From NCBI GenBank assembly GCA_005877185.1, contig VBPQ01000066.1, forward strand, positions 1 to 17,585: a DNA stretch of 17,585 nt, read 5' to 3'. Positions 1 to 8,743 of the stretch are shown here, piece after piece (the stretch's first letter is position 1; each line of letters begins with the position of its first letter). The DNA is from Nitrososphaerota archaeon. GTDB lineage: Archaea > Thermoproteota > Nitrososphaeria > Nitrososphaerales > Gagatemarchaeaceae. The notes below the pieces were generated by a model. The model was not told the DNA's origin and did no database searches. It saw only the letters and a list, made by a program, of their open reading frames with translations. The position numbers were made by a program, and so were the translations under genes.

Positions 1-1256
1 CCACCGACGAGGACCACGGGCATCGGCTCGCGGGAGGTCTTTATCATGTCAATTGACCTCTCGACGTTCTCGACTATCTTGGAGACCGCCGACTTCACGA
101 ACGCCTTCTCCAGCTTCTTCGTGCGCGAGACGTCGACCCGGGGGTCCTCGGATATCTCCGCGTAGCCGTCGGCGAGCGCCACGTCCGTGGCGGTGACGGT
201 GCTCCCGCCCCAGGCGATTCCCTTGGTGTCGATGTTGTACCCGACGCTGTCCGGCCCAATCGTTACAAGCCCATCCACATTTCTCACGACGCTCCCGCCC
301 CCATTTCCCATCGAGATGAGGTCGGGCATCCTGAAGTTTGTCCTGACGCCCCCCACCTCGACGGCGCTGGAAGACTGCCTGGGGAACCCCTTGACGAGGA
401 TCCCGGCCAGAGTCGTCGTCCCGCCTATGTCGACGACGACGGTTTCGTTGAGCCCCGTGAGGAATCCCGCCCCGCGTATGCTGTTGGTGGGGCCCGAAAG
501 GATCGTGAGGACGGGGTACCTCTTCGCGTATTCCACGGACATCAGTGTCCCGTCGTTCTGGCTGAAGAAGAGCTTCGCCCGAATCGCCCTCCTCTCGAGC
601 GCCTCCTCCAGTGCGCGCGCCGCCGCCTTCGCCACCTCCACCGTCGCCGAGTTGAGGATCGCCGCGTTCTCCCTCTCGACGAGCCCGATGATCCCGATCT
701 CGTGGGAGAGAGATATGGGAACCTCCTCCCCGACGACCTCCCTCAGGGTCGCGGCCGCCTCGACCTCCTGGTCGTTCCTCACCGGAGAGAACTGCCCTGT
801 TACCGAGATGGCATCGAACTTCTTCTCGACGACCGTCCTCCCGACCTCCCTAAGTTTGGAGGTGTCGAGTCGGTTGAACTCTCGCCCGTCGTACTCGTAC
901 CCGCCCTCTACGGCGAAGTACGTCCCTCCCACCGCTCTCTTCAGGTCTTCGGGCCAGTCGATCATGGGCTCCACCCCCACCCCGGCCGGGAGGGAGATTC
1001 TGACGGCCGCGACCTTCGCCAATCGTCTTCTCTCCACTATTGCGTTGATGCAGTGAGTCGTCCCGATCGCCGCGAGCCTCACCTCCGAAGGGTCGACACC
1101 CGTCTTCTGCAGAACCGCGTCGAGGCTGTTCACCACGCCCGCCGTGACGTCAGGTGTCGTGGGGGCCTTGACCGCCCCGACGAACTCATTCCTCGCTGAG
1201 AGAATCACCGCATCGGTGTGTGTGCTCCCTACGTCAATCCCTAACTTTAGGGTCAT
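1..1256 (-). CDS. Hydantoinase/oxoprolinase family protein, HyuA-type (partial, C-terminus outside window)
   Basis: Member of the ASKHA-fold hydantoinase/5-oxoprolinase A family, which hydrolyses five-membered cyclic amides (hydantoins, 5-oxoproline or relatives) with ATP; probably cytosolic. About 418 codons are visible. The N-terminus has the first phosphate-binding loop (IDVGSTHTDAV, residues 7-17). A GTTHCINAIVERRR segment typical of Hydant_A_N follows. The second phosphate loop is VVVDIGGTTT, with its Asp near residue 276, inside the Hydantoinase_A domain. The start is ATG at 1256, six bases after the stop of the DUF917 gene on the same strand, so the two are almost certainly co-transcribed. 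HyuA and DUF917 proteins are commonly neighbours, which supports both calls. The family is wide, so the substrate cannot be named. A HyuB partner, if present, lies beyond the left edge. Confidence 0.9.
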   Translation of the reverse strand, partial: MTLKLGIDVGSTHTDAVILSARNEFVGAVKAPTTPDVTAGVVNSLDAVLQKTGVDPSEVRLAAIGTTHCINAIVERRRLAKVAAVRISLPAGVGVEPMIDWPEDLKRAVGGTYFAVEGGYEYDGREFNRLDTSKLREVGRTVVEKKFDAISVTGQFSPVRNDQEVEAAATLREVVGEEVPISLSHEIGIIGLVERENAAILNSATVEVAKAAARALEEALERRAIRAKLFFSQNDGTLMSVEYAKRYPVLTILSGPTNSIRGAGFLTGLNETVVVDIGGTTTLAGILVKGFPRQSSSAVEVGGVRTNFRMPDLISMGNGGGSVVRNVDGLVTIGPDSVGYNIDTKGIAWGGSTVTATDVALADGYAEISEDPRVDVSRTKKLEKAFVKSAVSKIVENVERSIDMIKTSREPMPVVLVG

Positions 1257-1262
1257 CCGGGC

Positions 1263-2426
1263 TCACGAAGTCAGGTGGGGCCGGTACTTCCCCTCCTTAT
1301 CCGGCGAGAGTTTCGCCTTCCCGTAGAAGGCGGGGTGCCTCAACTCCAGAGGGATGTAGTCTGTCTCCAGGTTGAAGTATCTCGGTCCCCAAACCTTCAG
1401 CGCCTCCGGGGTCCTCATTATCTCCGGTGTAGGTATCCCCACTACGGTGACCCTGAAGCCGTACCTGAGTCCCTCCGTCGTGATGGCCTGCGCGGACTCG
1501 GTGTCCAGTATCGAGATGAGGTCCGGGACCGTCGCGACGACCTCCCCGTCGACCGCAGCCATGAGGTTCTCGTTCTGGAACCTTATCGTCATCGTCTTGC
1601 CCGAATACTCGTCCAGCCCTTCTATCGTTGTCTTCCCGACCGCGAAGCCGGCCGTCGTCCTCCTCTCGACGTCGAGTATCTTCCCTTTGAAGAGCGGGAT
1701 GGCCTTCCCGTAGTTCGTCCCCTCCGTCACCCTCATCAGCGCCTCGAGAGGCGACTCCTTCTTCTCCGCCGCCTCTCTTATCGTCCTCCCGATCTTCAGC
1801 ACGAGCGAGACGCAGTTCCTGACAGCCGTCCTCTTCACCTCCTTCCCCGACATGGCGTACTCAGCGATGTGGGAGGAGCCGCCCATCTTGATCGTGAGCC
1901 CTCTCGCCAGCCACTCGAGGGCGAAGTTGTCCACCGCGTTGAGGACCGCCGAATTTCCCCTTTCGTCGTGAATCGCTATCGGGCTGCCGGGGATTCCGTA
2001 TACCGAGAAGGTCTCCATCTGAAGCTCTGGGAAGGCGCGCCCCATCCCGTCGCCGTCGATGACGGGGAGGCCGGTCTTCGCGGCCACCACGAAGGGGATC
2101 GTCGAATTCACCCCGCCCGCCTCTATCGGCATCGTGGCGTCTGCCTTCCTCCCGTGATACTTCTCGAGAAGTCTCAGCGAGGCGACCGCCTCGTCCCCTC
2201 TCGGTATCCTCTCTATCAGGACCGTCGGGGCGCCCATCATCGCGGTGGGAACCACGAACCAGTCGTCGGGGACCTCTGTCGGGTCGAGGAGCGTGACGGG
2301 GCCGTGATTCCTTATCGCCGTCAGGGCCATGAGCTTCCCGATGTAGGGGTCCCCTCCACCCCCCGTCCCCAGAATTGCGGCGCCCGAGGCGATGTCGCGC
2401 ATCTCCGACAACCCGACTTTTATCAT
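1263..2426 (-). CDS. DUF917 family protein (S-methyl-thiohydantoin desulfurase-like)
   Basis: A full-length 387-residue protein of the DUF917 family, whose domains are now named after S-methyl thiohydantoin desulfurase. Recognisable features are the N-terminal LGTGGGGDPYIGKLMA stretch (about residues 20-35), the TMPIEAGGVNSTIPFVVAA block (about 98-116) and the PVIDGDGMGRAFPELQM motif (about 120-136). There is no signal peptide, so it is probably cytosolic. It lies six bases before hyuA on the same strand, the usual association of this family. Start at ATG 2426; a TCTTAAG sequence about 30 nt upstream could be a weak promoter of its own, so it need not depend fully on the upstream chaperonin transcript. 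Family assignment is confident. The exact reaction (a thiohydantoin, hydantoin or other cyclic substrate) is inferred only from the family name and the neighbour. Confidence 0.9.
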   Translation of the reverse strand: MIKVGLSEMRDIASGAAILGTGGGGDPYIGKLMALTAIRNHGPVTLLDPTEVPDDWFVVPTAMMGAPTVLIERIPRGDEAVASLRLLEKYHGRKADATMPIEAGGVNSTIPFVVAAKTGLPVIDGDGMGRAFPELQMETFSVYGIPGSPIAIHDERGNSAVLNAVDNFALEWLARGLTIKMGGSSHIAEYAMSGKEVKRTAVRNCVSLVLKIGRTIREAAEKKESPLEALMRVTEGTNYGKAIPLFKGKILDVERRTTAGFAVGKTTIEGLDEYSGKTMTIRFQNENLMAAVDGEVVATVPDLISILDTESAQAITTEGLRYGFRVTVVGIPTPEIMRTPEALKVWGPRYFNLETDYIPLELRHPAFYGKAKLSPDKEGKYRPHLTS

Positions 2427-2453
2427 CTGGACGACCCGGACCCCGTCGCTCGC

Positions 2454-2459
2454 TTAAGA
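2454..2459 (-). promoter_or_regulatory. Weak TATA-like element upstream of the DUF917 gene
   Basis: CTTAAG, centred 30 nt upstream of the DUF917 ATG (2426) in an otherwise G+C-rich 109-bp gap after the chaperonin stop. The distance is slightly long for a leaderless start. It may give the DUF917-hyuA pair a separate promoter. Weak by sequence alone. Confidence 0.25.
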
Positions 2460-2535
2460 CTTGCGGGAAGGAGTGCGACGATGAGAAGGCAGCTGAAGCA
2501 GGAGAAAGCCGGCTGAGTGTTGCCCATCTACCTAC

Positions 2536-4288
2536 CTACCACACTCCCTGTTCCAAGAGAGTCTTCTTTCTGCTCTCAGGGGAGTTCTTCTCTTGCCTTT
2601 CGACGTAGTACTTCTCCTTCTTCGAGAGCTCTCTGGATTGTATGACGTTGTCTATCCTCAGAATCGTGATTACCGTCTCCATCGTGGTTTGTAGACACTG
2701 CCTCTTGACGTGTAGGGGTTCTGCTATGGGGACTTTGCTCACGTCGGCGACCTTCCTCGAGACCCCGTCGACTCCATAGGCGTCCGAATTCGTTCGCGCG
2801 TTCGAGCTCCGGATGCGGATCATCGAGTCGATGGGGTCGAGACCTGCCGACGAGGCCAGACGAATCGGGATAGTTAGGAAGGCATCCCCAACCCTCTCGA
2901 CGACAAGCTGCTCCTTCGAGCCAATCTCCGTCGCCGTCTCTTTCAGCCCTTCCCCAAGGGCAAACTCGAAGGAGCCGCCCCCGTACACCAACTTCGGGTC
3001 TTGCAGGTAGAGCTTCAGCATCTTGAGGCAGCCTTTCAGCAAACGCTCCGCCTCCTGCAGGTAGAGGGTGCTCGGCCCCCTCACGAATATCTCGCAGCTC
3101 CTGGGCCTCTCGAATCCTTCGAGGAACCACCACGTCGAGTCGCCTATCGTCTTGTACTCGACCTTGCCGACGCTGACGACGTCTGAGGGCGTCGCCGTGT
3201 GGATTGAAACGGGCATCCCACCCGTCGCCTCTATGACGTGCTGCCATTCGGGCGGAGGGAATCTCCTGATCAAGACCGCTCCCCGCCTGGCAAAGAGCTC
3301 TATCAGGTAATCCTCGACACCTCTTTCGAGAAGGATGACGTTCGCACCCGTGAGCGTCACTCTCTCGACCAGGCTCCTGAGAATCTCGGGCTTGGAGGTC
3401 AGCAGCCTCCTGTACTCTTCTGGACTGGTCACGCGGAATGTGTGCTCGTAGTACATGGTTCCTCCCTTCAGGGGAATCGTGAACTCTCCCTGGACGAGGA
3501 GAAGTTTGCCGTCGTGTAACTCCTTCGGCATGGAGAGGTGCATCGGCTCCCTCAGAAGGGCGAGGCCGTTGAGGGCGCGAGATTCGGTCACAGAACCCCC
3601 CGCCTGAATCCTGACGTAGATATCGTCGAGCCTCCAGAGCTCGCCCGTCTCGAATGGTCTCGTGACATCTATCGCATCTCTCAAGACCCTGCCGAAGAGG
3701 GCGCGGTTGTCGTGGAGAATTGTTCCAGCGAGAGCTGTCGAGGCTATCTCTTGCACCCATTCGAGGGGCCGCTCGGGTCTGAAGGCTAGAGAATCCAGCT
3801 GGGCCATCGCTCTCTTGTAGGCGAGAATGCACCCGGCGACGGCGGTGCTCTGCTTCATTCCATCCCTGATCAGGGGGAGGAGCTTGTTCAGGACTTCTGC
3901 GACGAGGAGGACGGTCGTCGTGGAACCGCCCCCAGTCGACTTCGCTACGTCGATGCCGGCTCCGGCCGTGACCTGCTCGAGAGGATGCTTCAGCATCACC
4001 TTGCTGAAGACCGTGTACGAATCACTGGTGAGGAAACTCACACCCCCGTCGGTAGTGATCAGCTTGTAGCTGCTGTTCGGACCGAACCCCGACGAGACGA
4101 GCTTGGCGACCTTGTTTACCCTCTCGACGTGCTCGACGACGACCTGCTTCGCATTCTCCTTGGTGGATCCGCGCGGCAGGAGGAAGACCGGCTTCCCACC
4201 GACGTAGATATCGGAGAAGGGAAGCGCCTCATGCTTCAGGGGAAGTCTGAGCGGGTCGGTCTTCTTCTTCTGTGGCAGTCTGGGTCAT
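2536..4288 (-). CDS. Divergent group II chaperonin (thermosome-like) subunit, ATPase motifs degenerate; frame break near N-terminus
   Basis: Clearly a thermosome/CCT-family subunit. Numbering below is from an internal GTG at 4041. It has an equatorial domain, an apical domain (GANVILLERGVEDYLIELF, about 232-250), GGGSFE (354-359), AGLDPID (399-405) and a C-terminal EPLHVKRQCLQTTMETVITI block. Ungapped alignment with thermosomes shows the LGPKG loop as FGPNS, NDGAT as SDSYT (Asp kept), GDGTT as GGGST (Asp to Gly38, codon 3928-3930) and the second catalytic Asp (HDA) as KGC (Gly337, codon 3031-3033). The Gly/Met-rich tail is replaced by a charged one. Loss of ATP hydrolysis is inferred. The conserved N-terminus (GGKPVFLLPRGSTKENAKQ) is encoded upstream of 4041, but that frame has no ATG, GTG or TTG before a TGA at 4285-4287. 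The only good start, ATG 4288, 11 nt after the permease stop, is in another frame and needs a one-base skip. Sequence error or a real frameshift are both possible. Confidence 0.85.
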
Positions 4289-4299
4289 CTCAGAAGCGG

Positions 4300-5130
4300 T
4301 TAGAATAAACGTCTTTGGTTGCGGGACAGAAGCAATCCGGCCGCTATCACGAGCGCGATCGCGACCGACGTCACCACCGTCCCTATGGCGTAGAACTCAG
4401 GGGTGGGCGCGAGTGTCTGGATGCGCGTGTACAGATAGACGGGGAGCGTGCCGACGCCAGTGGCCACGAAGGCTGACCTCGTGAGCTCTCCCCACGAAAT
4501 GACGAACGAGAACATGAAAACGCCAATTACCTGATAGAAGATCAGGGGGAGGGTTATGCGCCTGAAGACCTCGAGCGGGTTTGCGCCCAGGACTCTTGCT
4601 GCGTCCTCGACATTCTCCAACTCCCGGTCGAACCTGGGAAGAAGGAGTATCAGACCGAAGGGTAGCGCGTAGACTAGCTGGACCGGAGCGATGCTGTAGA
4701 CTGAGTATGGAATGTTCAAAGATTGGAAGAGAAACAGGGACCCCAGGCCGTAGATCGCCCCTGGTACCAGGAAGGCGGAGAGTATGAGATAGAAGAAGAA
4801 GGTTCTCCCCCTGAACCTCCTGCGCAAGGCCAGCACCGAAGCCACCGTGATGAATGTGCTCATGACCGCGACGATCAGCCCGACGGTGACCGAGTTCTGG
4901 AGTGCCGAGATCGCGCCCGTGTCGGCCAGGAAACCTCCAAGCCCGTTGGCGAGAATCGATGGCTGGTAGTACCATTGCAGGGAGAACCCGATGAAGGGTA
5001 GGCCGATATTGGCGCTGTTGTTGAATGAAAGGATGACGATCACCACGAGAGGAAAGTACACAAACGCCAGTATCAGTGCAGTGTAGACCAGGAAGATCCT
5101 TCTAGAGTCGCGAGCCATTTTCATGCCCAC
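4300..5130 (-). CDS. ABC transporter permease, PotC/type-I importer
   Basis: A 276-residue inner-membrane permease with six hydrophobic segments, the first at about residues 12-35. The cytoplasmic EAA loop that docks on the ATPase is clear (VEDAARVLGANPLEVFRRI, about 174-192). Length and topology suit the PotC/ThiP/FbpB-type permease family. Start GTG 5130 follows directly after the stop of the other permease (TAG 5131-5133), so the two are translationally coupled; ATG codons at 5124 and 5118 are in-frame alternatives. It ends 11 nt before the chaperonin ATG. Together with the preceding three genes it forms a complete importer. Substrate unknown; polyamine, metal-chelate and small cyclic compounds are all possible. 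Confidence 0.92.
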   Translation of the reverse strand: MGMKMARDSRRIFLVYTALILAFVYFPLVVIVILSFNNSANIGLPFIGFSLQWYYQPSILANGLGGFLADTGAISALQNSVTVGLIVAVMSTFITVASVLALRRRFRGRTFFFYLILSAFLVPGAIYGLGSLFLFQSLNIPYSVYSIAPVQLVYALPFGLILLLPRFDRELENVEDAARVLGANPLEVFRRITLPLIFYQVIGVFMFSFVISWGELTRSAFVATGVGTLPVYLYTRIQTLAPTPEFYAIGTVVTSVAIALVIAAGLLLSRNQRRLF

Positions 5131-5976
5131 CTAGAAGAGCTGCTGCAGGTCGACGTACCTGATGATTACGTAGAACGCGCCGAGAATCACCACGATTACC
5201 AACACCGCCAGAGCCGCGGCGAAAGGCCAATTCAAACCGTCTGCCTGCTGAGCTATCGCGAGCCCGACTGTCTGTATCCCCCTTCCGAAGAGTCGGACTG
5301 TGGGAAAGTCCGAAACGGTGGATACGAGAACGTATATCGTTCCGACGACCATCCCGGGAGCGGATAGGGGCAGGGTCACCTTTCTGAAGGCGGTCCAGGA
5401 GGACGCGCCGAGGCTTCTGGCAGCGTCGACGAGCGATGGGTTGATCTTCGAGAGGGCGAGGAAGATAGGCGTCATCATGAAGAGGACATAGGCCTGAAAC
5501 CAGACGACGATGACCGCGGACTGGTTGAAGAGGAGGTTCACGGGTGAACTCGTGAGCCCGAGGTCCATCAAGAGGGCGTTTATCAGCCCGTTCAGCCCCA
5601 GTATCGGATACCAGGAGATCGTCCTGGTGGTGTAGTCCATCAGGAAGGGTACCACGAGCGCGAACAAGATTAGTGTCTGTTTCCTGGGAGAACGTACCTT
5701 GTAGGCGAGCGTGTACGCGATAGGGTAAGCGAAGATGAGAGTGACGACGACGGTCTCGAATGATAGGGTGAACGTCGTCGCTATCGCTTGCTGGTAGGCC
5801 GGGAGGCCCAAGCTCTGGTAGTTCTGCCAGGTGAATATCTGCAGGTAACCCGTCAGCGAGGGCGTCCAGAAGCTGAGCGCGATGTCGAAGAGCAGCGGAA
5901 TGATGAGGAAGATGCCGAGAAGGACGATCGCTGGCGAGAGGAGCAGATAGTTTGATAGCTTTCTTCCTATTGCCAC
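5131..5976 (-). CDS. ABC transporter permease, PotB/type-I importer
   Basis: A 281-residue membrane protein with six predicted transmembrane segments, the first at about residues 10-33. The EAA coupling loop reads VDAARSLGASSWTAFRKVTL (about 183-202). This fits PotB-like permeases, which pair with a PotC-like partner to form the translocation channel. Start GTG 5976 lies eight bases after the ATPase stop (TGA 5984-5986). An ATG overlapping that stop (5984) runs into TAG after five codons, so GTG is preferred. The stop abuts the start of the second permease. Substrate cannot be read from the sequence. Confidence 0.92.
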   Translation of the reverse strand: MAIGRKLSNYLLLSPAIVLLGIFLIIPLLFDIALSFWTPSLTGYLQIFTWQNYQSLGLPAYQQAIATTFTLSFETVVVTLIFAYPIAYTLAYKVRSPRKQTLILFALVVPFLMDYTTRTISWYPILGLNGLINALLMDLGLTSSPVNLLFNQSAVIVVWFQAYVLFMMTPIFLALSKINPSLVDAARSLGASSWTAFRKVTLPLSAPGMVVGTIYVLVSTVSDFPTVRLFGRGIQTVGLAIAQQADGLNWPFAAALAVLVIVVILGAFYVIIRYVDLQQLF

Positions 5977-5983
5977 TTGCCCA

Positions 5984-7130
5984 TCAGCTCCCGTAGATTA
6001 GCTTGTCTATGTCGATATCCTTCACCTTGCTAACCTCACTCAGAACGACGGCATCCTCGGGCCTCCAGTGAACGTTCAATGCCTCGTGCTCCTTGAAGGT
6101 CCCGGGAGTCACGTCATAGGCTATGTATTTGACCCTGTTTTCGTGGTTGAACGCGAGTATCACTTCTGCTTCTGTACCACGGTAAATCGTCGTGACGACC
6201 TTCGCGGAAGCCGAGTTCTCCCTAGGTGGAGCGGTGCCCACTCGCAGCTTCTCGGGCCTCACACAGTAGAAGACCTGCGCGTTCGCTTCAAACGTTCCGT
6301 GGCCCCTCCCCAAGAAGGACCCCTCCTCGGTCGCTACCCTCACAAACTCTCCCTCCTTCCCCGCCACCTTGCCGTTGAGGACGTTGATTTCTCCCAGGAA
6401 GCGGGCGGTGAAGACGTTCTCAGGACCGAGGTATATCTCGTCCGTGTTCCCAACCTGCTCGATTACGCCCTTGTTTATCACCATCAGCCTGTCTCCGAGG
6501 CTGAGCGCCTGTTCTTGGTTGTGCGTGATGTAGACGGACGTCAAACCGAACTCCTCGTGGATCGACTTGAGTTCTTCTTCCATCTTTCTCTGGAGCCTGT
6601 AATCTAGGTTCGCCAGAGGCTCATCGTAGAGCAGAAGCTTCGGTTTTAGCACCAAGGAACGGGCCACCGCGACCCTCTGCTTCTCGCCTCCGCTCAGCTC
6701 CCTGGGCATCCTGTCCTCGAACCCGGCCAAGCCTATGACGCCCAGCGTATGCTTCACTTCGCTCTTGATCGTGTCCTTGTCCAACTTCTTCAGCTTGAGT
6801 CCGAATTCGACGTTCTCCCCGACCGTCATGTGAGGGAAGAGTGCGTAGTCTTGGAATATCAGGGAGGTGTTCCTCTTGTGGGGAGGGACGTCCGTAATAT
6901 CGACCCCGTCGAGGACTATCTTCCCCGCCTCGGGCATGAGCAGCCCGGCGATGCACTTCAGGAGGGTGGTTTTCCCAGAACCGCTCGGTCCCATTATGAC
7001 GTAGAACTCCCCCTTCTCCACAGAGAAGGAGATGCCGTCTACAGCCGCGGTGTCGGGCGAGTATCTCTTTGTCAGTCCTGAAACCGTTAGGATGGGCTGC
7101 TGTAGTTGTCTTTGACTCGTAAGAGGTCAC
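5984..7130 (-). CDS. ABC transporter ATP-binding protein, PotA-like; N-terminal frame break
   Basis: Energises the two permeases. Counted from an internal GTG at 7021, it has Walker A GPSGSGKTT (11-19), the Q-loop Gln57, signature LSGGEKQRVAVARS (109-122), Walker B LLLYDEP (129-135), the H-loop His167, and a C-terminal TOBE-like region. A start at GTG 7021 would remove the first beta strand and the A-loop Tyr. Those residues are encoded just upstream in the same frame (ILTVSGLTKRYSPDTAAVDG), but that frame has no ATG, GTG or TTG before a TGA at 7127-7129. The adjacent frame opens with TTG 7133/GTG 7130 (VTSYESKTTTAAHP...), and skipping one base near 7090 joins it to the conserved part. The real protein is therefore likely about 375 residues, or the sequence carries a one-base insertion. 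It follows the solute-binding gene after a 95-bp gap. Confidence 0.88.
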
Positions 7131-7198
7131 CAAGAGACGGGGGCCAGCGCGACAGACTGAGTCAGCACCTCACGGGGCATCGGGGCCACGTGCTCCTT

Positions 7199-7213
7199 GA
7201 GGCTTCACGCCTC
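7199..7213 (-). other. Short hairpin in the gap between solute-binding protein and ATPase genes
   Basis: GAGGC/GCCTC arms with a five-base loop, 16 nt after the stop of the solute-binding gene. Stem-loops here often slow or partly end transcription, so that the binding protein is made in excess of the membrane parts. The stem is only five base pairs and lacks a T-tract, so its role is uncertain. Confidence 0.25.
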
Positions 7214-7228
7214 CATTCCCGTCAGAAT

Positions 7229-8719
7229 TCAAGCCGGCACTGTGGCCTTGAGAGACGCCCACAGGTTGGTGTAAGTCGTCGGATTATCCGGGAAGTCCGG
7301 CGACAGGAAGTACCTAGTAATCTTGTTCTTGTCGTCGATTGAACCTAGGTCCCTCGTCACTCCGTTGGGGTCGGGAGACCCGGTCCTGGGCGTCGCGCCG
7401 GTCGGGAAGTACTTATCAGGAGTAAACAGGGCACTCTGTATCCGCGCAGGCATGCTCTCAAACTCAGGATGCGTGCTGCCCCATGTGTCGGTGATGATCT
7501 TGCTGAGTGGTTGATAGGTCGCTGTTCCTGAGAACATCCATCCCCAGAATTCGTCACCCATGTAAGACTTCACGTCCGGGCTGAGGGCGTTCGCGGTTCC
7601 GTAGCCGTTGTGCGCCGTGTTTGCCGCCCACCAGGGGCTCATCATGAAGTCAAAGAACTTGTAGTCCGCTGCCTGCTTGCTCGTATCGTAGTGGCTCGGG
7701 AGGAAGTCCCCGTTCCACCAGAAGAATGGTCCGTTCTCGAGTCGCGCGTAGTAACAGGGTGTCCCGGCATCTCTGGATCCGTAGCAGACGGGCTGCCAGG
7801 TGCTGGCGGCCACGACCTCGCTGGTCGACATCAGGGTAATAATTGTGCCGAGGTCAGACCAGAAGGTCTTGACCTGTCCGGTCTTGATTATCGGAGACAG
7901 ATAGTTCAGCACAGAGGTCAGTTCAGTCTGGCTGAGGTTGGTGACGGTGTCAGCGACAGCGGGTATCTGTTTCGTACCTTCCAGCATGTTGGCTGTCTCG
8001 CTGAAGGTAGTGAGGCCCTCGTCCTGCAAAGCAACCTTGCCCTTCCAACTCGGGTTGAACAGCTCCTTGTAGCTGAGAGTCGTGCTCTGTCCTCCGTTTT
8101 CCTGGAATGGAAGGACGTTCGGGTTGTAGCTGACAGAATCGTAGTTCCAGATGTTGTTGAGCGCGTTGAGCTTGCTTCCGAGCGTCGCCCAGAGAAGGTA
8201 GTTGAACCTCGTGACATAGTTAGGTCCGAGGAAGGACCCGGGATTATTGATCAGTGGCTCTAGGTCTGAGGTCTTCCACCTCGGAAGCAACGTAACGTCT
8301 ATTGGAGTTATGTAGCCTGCCTTTACGATGTCGCGGATTCTGCCCGTGAAGGCGATGTCGAACCCTGACCCGCCTGTCGCGAGTAGCTTCTGCTGCAAGG
8401 TGTAAAAGTCAATTTGTGTGAAGTTGATGTCGACCCCAGTCTCACTCTTGAACTCGTTTACGGCTGTCTGCCCGAGGTCCACTCCGTCTCCCAAATAGAC
8501 GAGTGTCGTCGGTTGTGCCTGTGAGAGGTAGTAATATCCTCCCGCTCCCGCAACAGCGGCGACGACTACTACCACGGCGACCCCGCCCATGCGGCTGATG
8601 GCCTGCCTTCGAGTTATCTTCTCGTCAAGAATTCCACTGCCTGCCTCGGGCTTTGCCTCTGCCTCTCTAGGAGTCACCGAAACTGAGTCTTGCTCCTCGT
8701 GGCGAGACAAAAGTCGCAA
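7229..8719 (-). CDS. ABC transporter extracellular solute-binding protein (PotD/family 1-like), Tat-type signal
   Basis: A 496-residue exported binding protein, the first gene of the importer operon. After a hydrophilic leader it has ITRRQAISRMGG (35-46), which fits a twin-arginine signal, then a long hydrophobic stretch (47-63, GVAVVVVVAAVAGAGG) that may anchor it outside the membrane. The mature part begins TTLVYLGDGVDLGQTAVNEFKSETG, typical of family 1/PotD-like binding proteins, and contains aromatic-rich segments such as PFFWWNGDFLP and SPWWAANTAH. The start is uncertain. TTG 8719 gives the length above. The TATA box at 8737-8743 predicts a transcript start near 8714, which would favour the in-frame TTG at 8710 (four codons shorter). 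Ligand unknown; co-transcription with hydantoinase-family genes suggests a small nitrogenous compound, which is an inference. Confidence 0.9.
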   Translation of the reverse strand: MRLLSRHEEQDSVSVTPREAEAKPEAGSGILDEKITRRQAISRMGGVAVVVVVAAVAGAGGYYYLSQAQPTTLVYLGDGVDLGQTAVNEFKSETGVDINFTQIDFYTLQQKLLATGGSGFDIAFTGRIRDIVKAGYITPIDVTLLPRWKTSDLEPLINNPGSFLGPNYVTRFNYLLWATLGSKLNALNNIWNYDSVSYNPNVLPFQENGGQSTTLSYKELFNPSWKGKVALQDEGLTTFSETANMLEGTKQIPAVADTVTNLSQTELTSVLNYLSPIIKTGQVKTFWSDLGTIITLMSTSEVVAASTWQPVCYGSRDAGTPCYYARLENGPFFWWNGDFLPSHYDTSKQAADYKFFDFMMSPWWAANTAHNGYGTANALSPDVKSYMGDEFWGWMFSGTATYQPLSKIITDTWGSTHPEFESMPARIQSALFTPDKYFPTGATPRTGSPDPNGVTRDLGSIDDKNKITRYFLSPDFPDNPTTYTNLWASLKATVPA

Positions 8720-8736
8720 TCCAATGCCTCATTTCG

Positions 8737-8743
8737 TATAAAA
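8737..8743 (-). promoter_or_regulatory. TATA box of the ABC importer operon
   Basis: TTTTATA read on the minus strand, centred about 21 nt upstream of TTG 8719 and 30 nt upstream of TTG 8710. A transcript start near 8714 is expected. It is the best TATA box in the left half of the window and sits just before the first gene of the cluster. Confidence 0.6.

Noticed and set aside
187..1326. Long plus-strand ORFs over the HyuA gene
   Set aside because: They are antisense shadows in a G+C-rich gene; the minus strand encodes clear HyuA motifs over the whole stretch.
1275..2516. A 413-codon plus-strand ORF opposite the DUF917 gene
   Set aside because: Arg/Pro/Leu-rich with no domain; fully antisense to a well-conserved protein.
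2576..3832. A 418-codon minus-strand ORF in another frame of the chaperonin
   Set aside because: Arg-rich low-complexity product; the other frame gives a full chaperonin.
8710..8729. ATG 8729 upstream of the solute-binding protein, also one base out of frame like the breaks in the ATPase and chaperonin
   Set aside because: It lies only about 11 nt from the TATA box centre, so it is unlikely to be transcribed, and the gene has in-frame TTG starts. I do not count it as a third frameshift.
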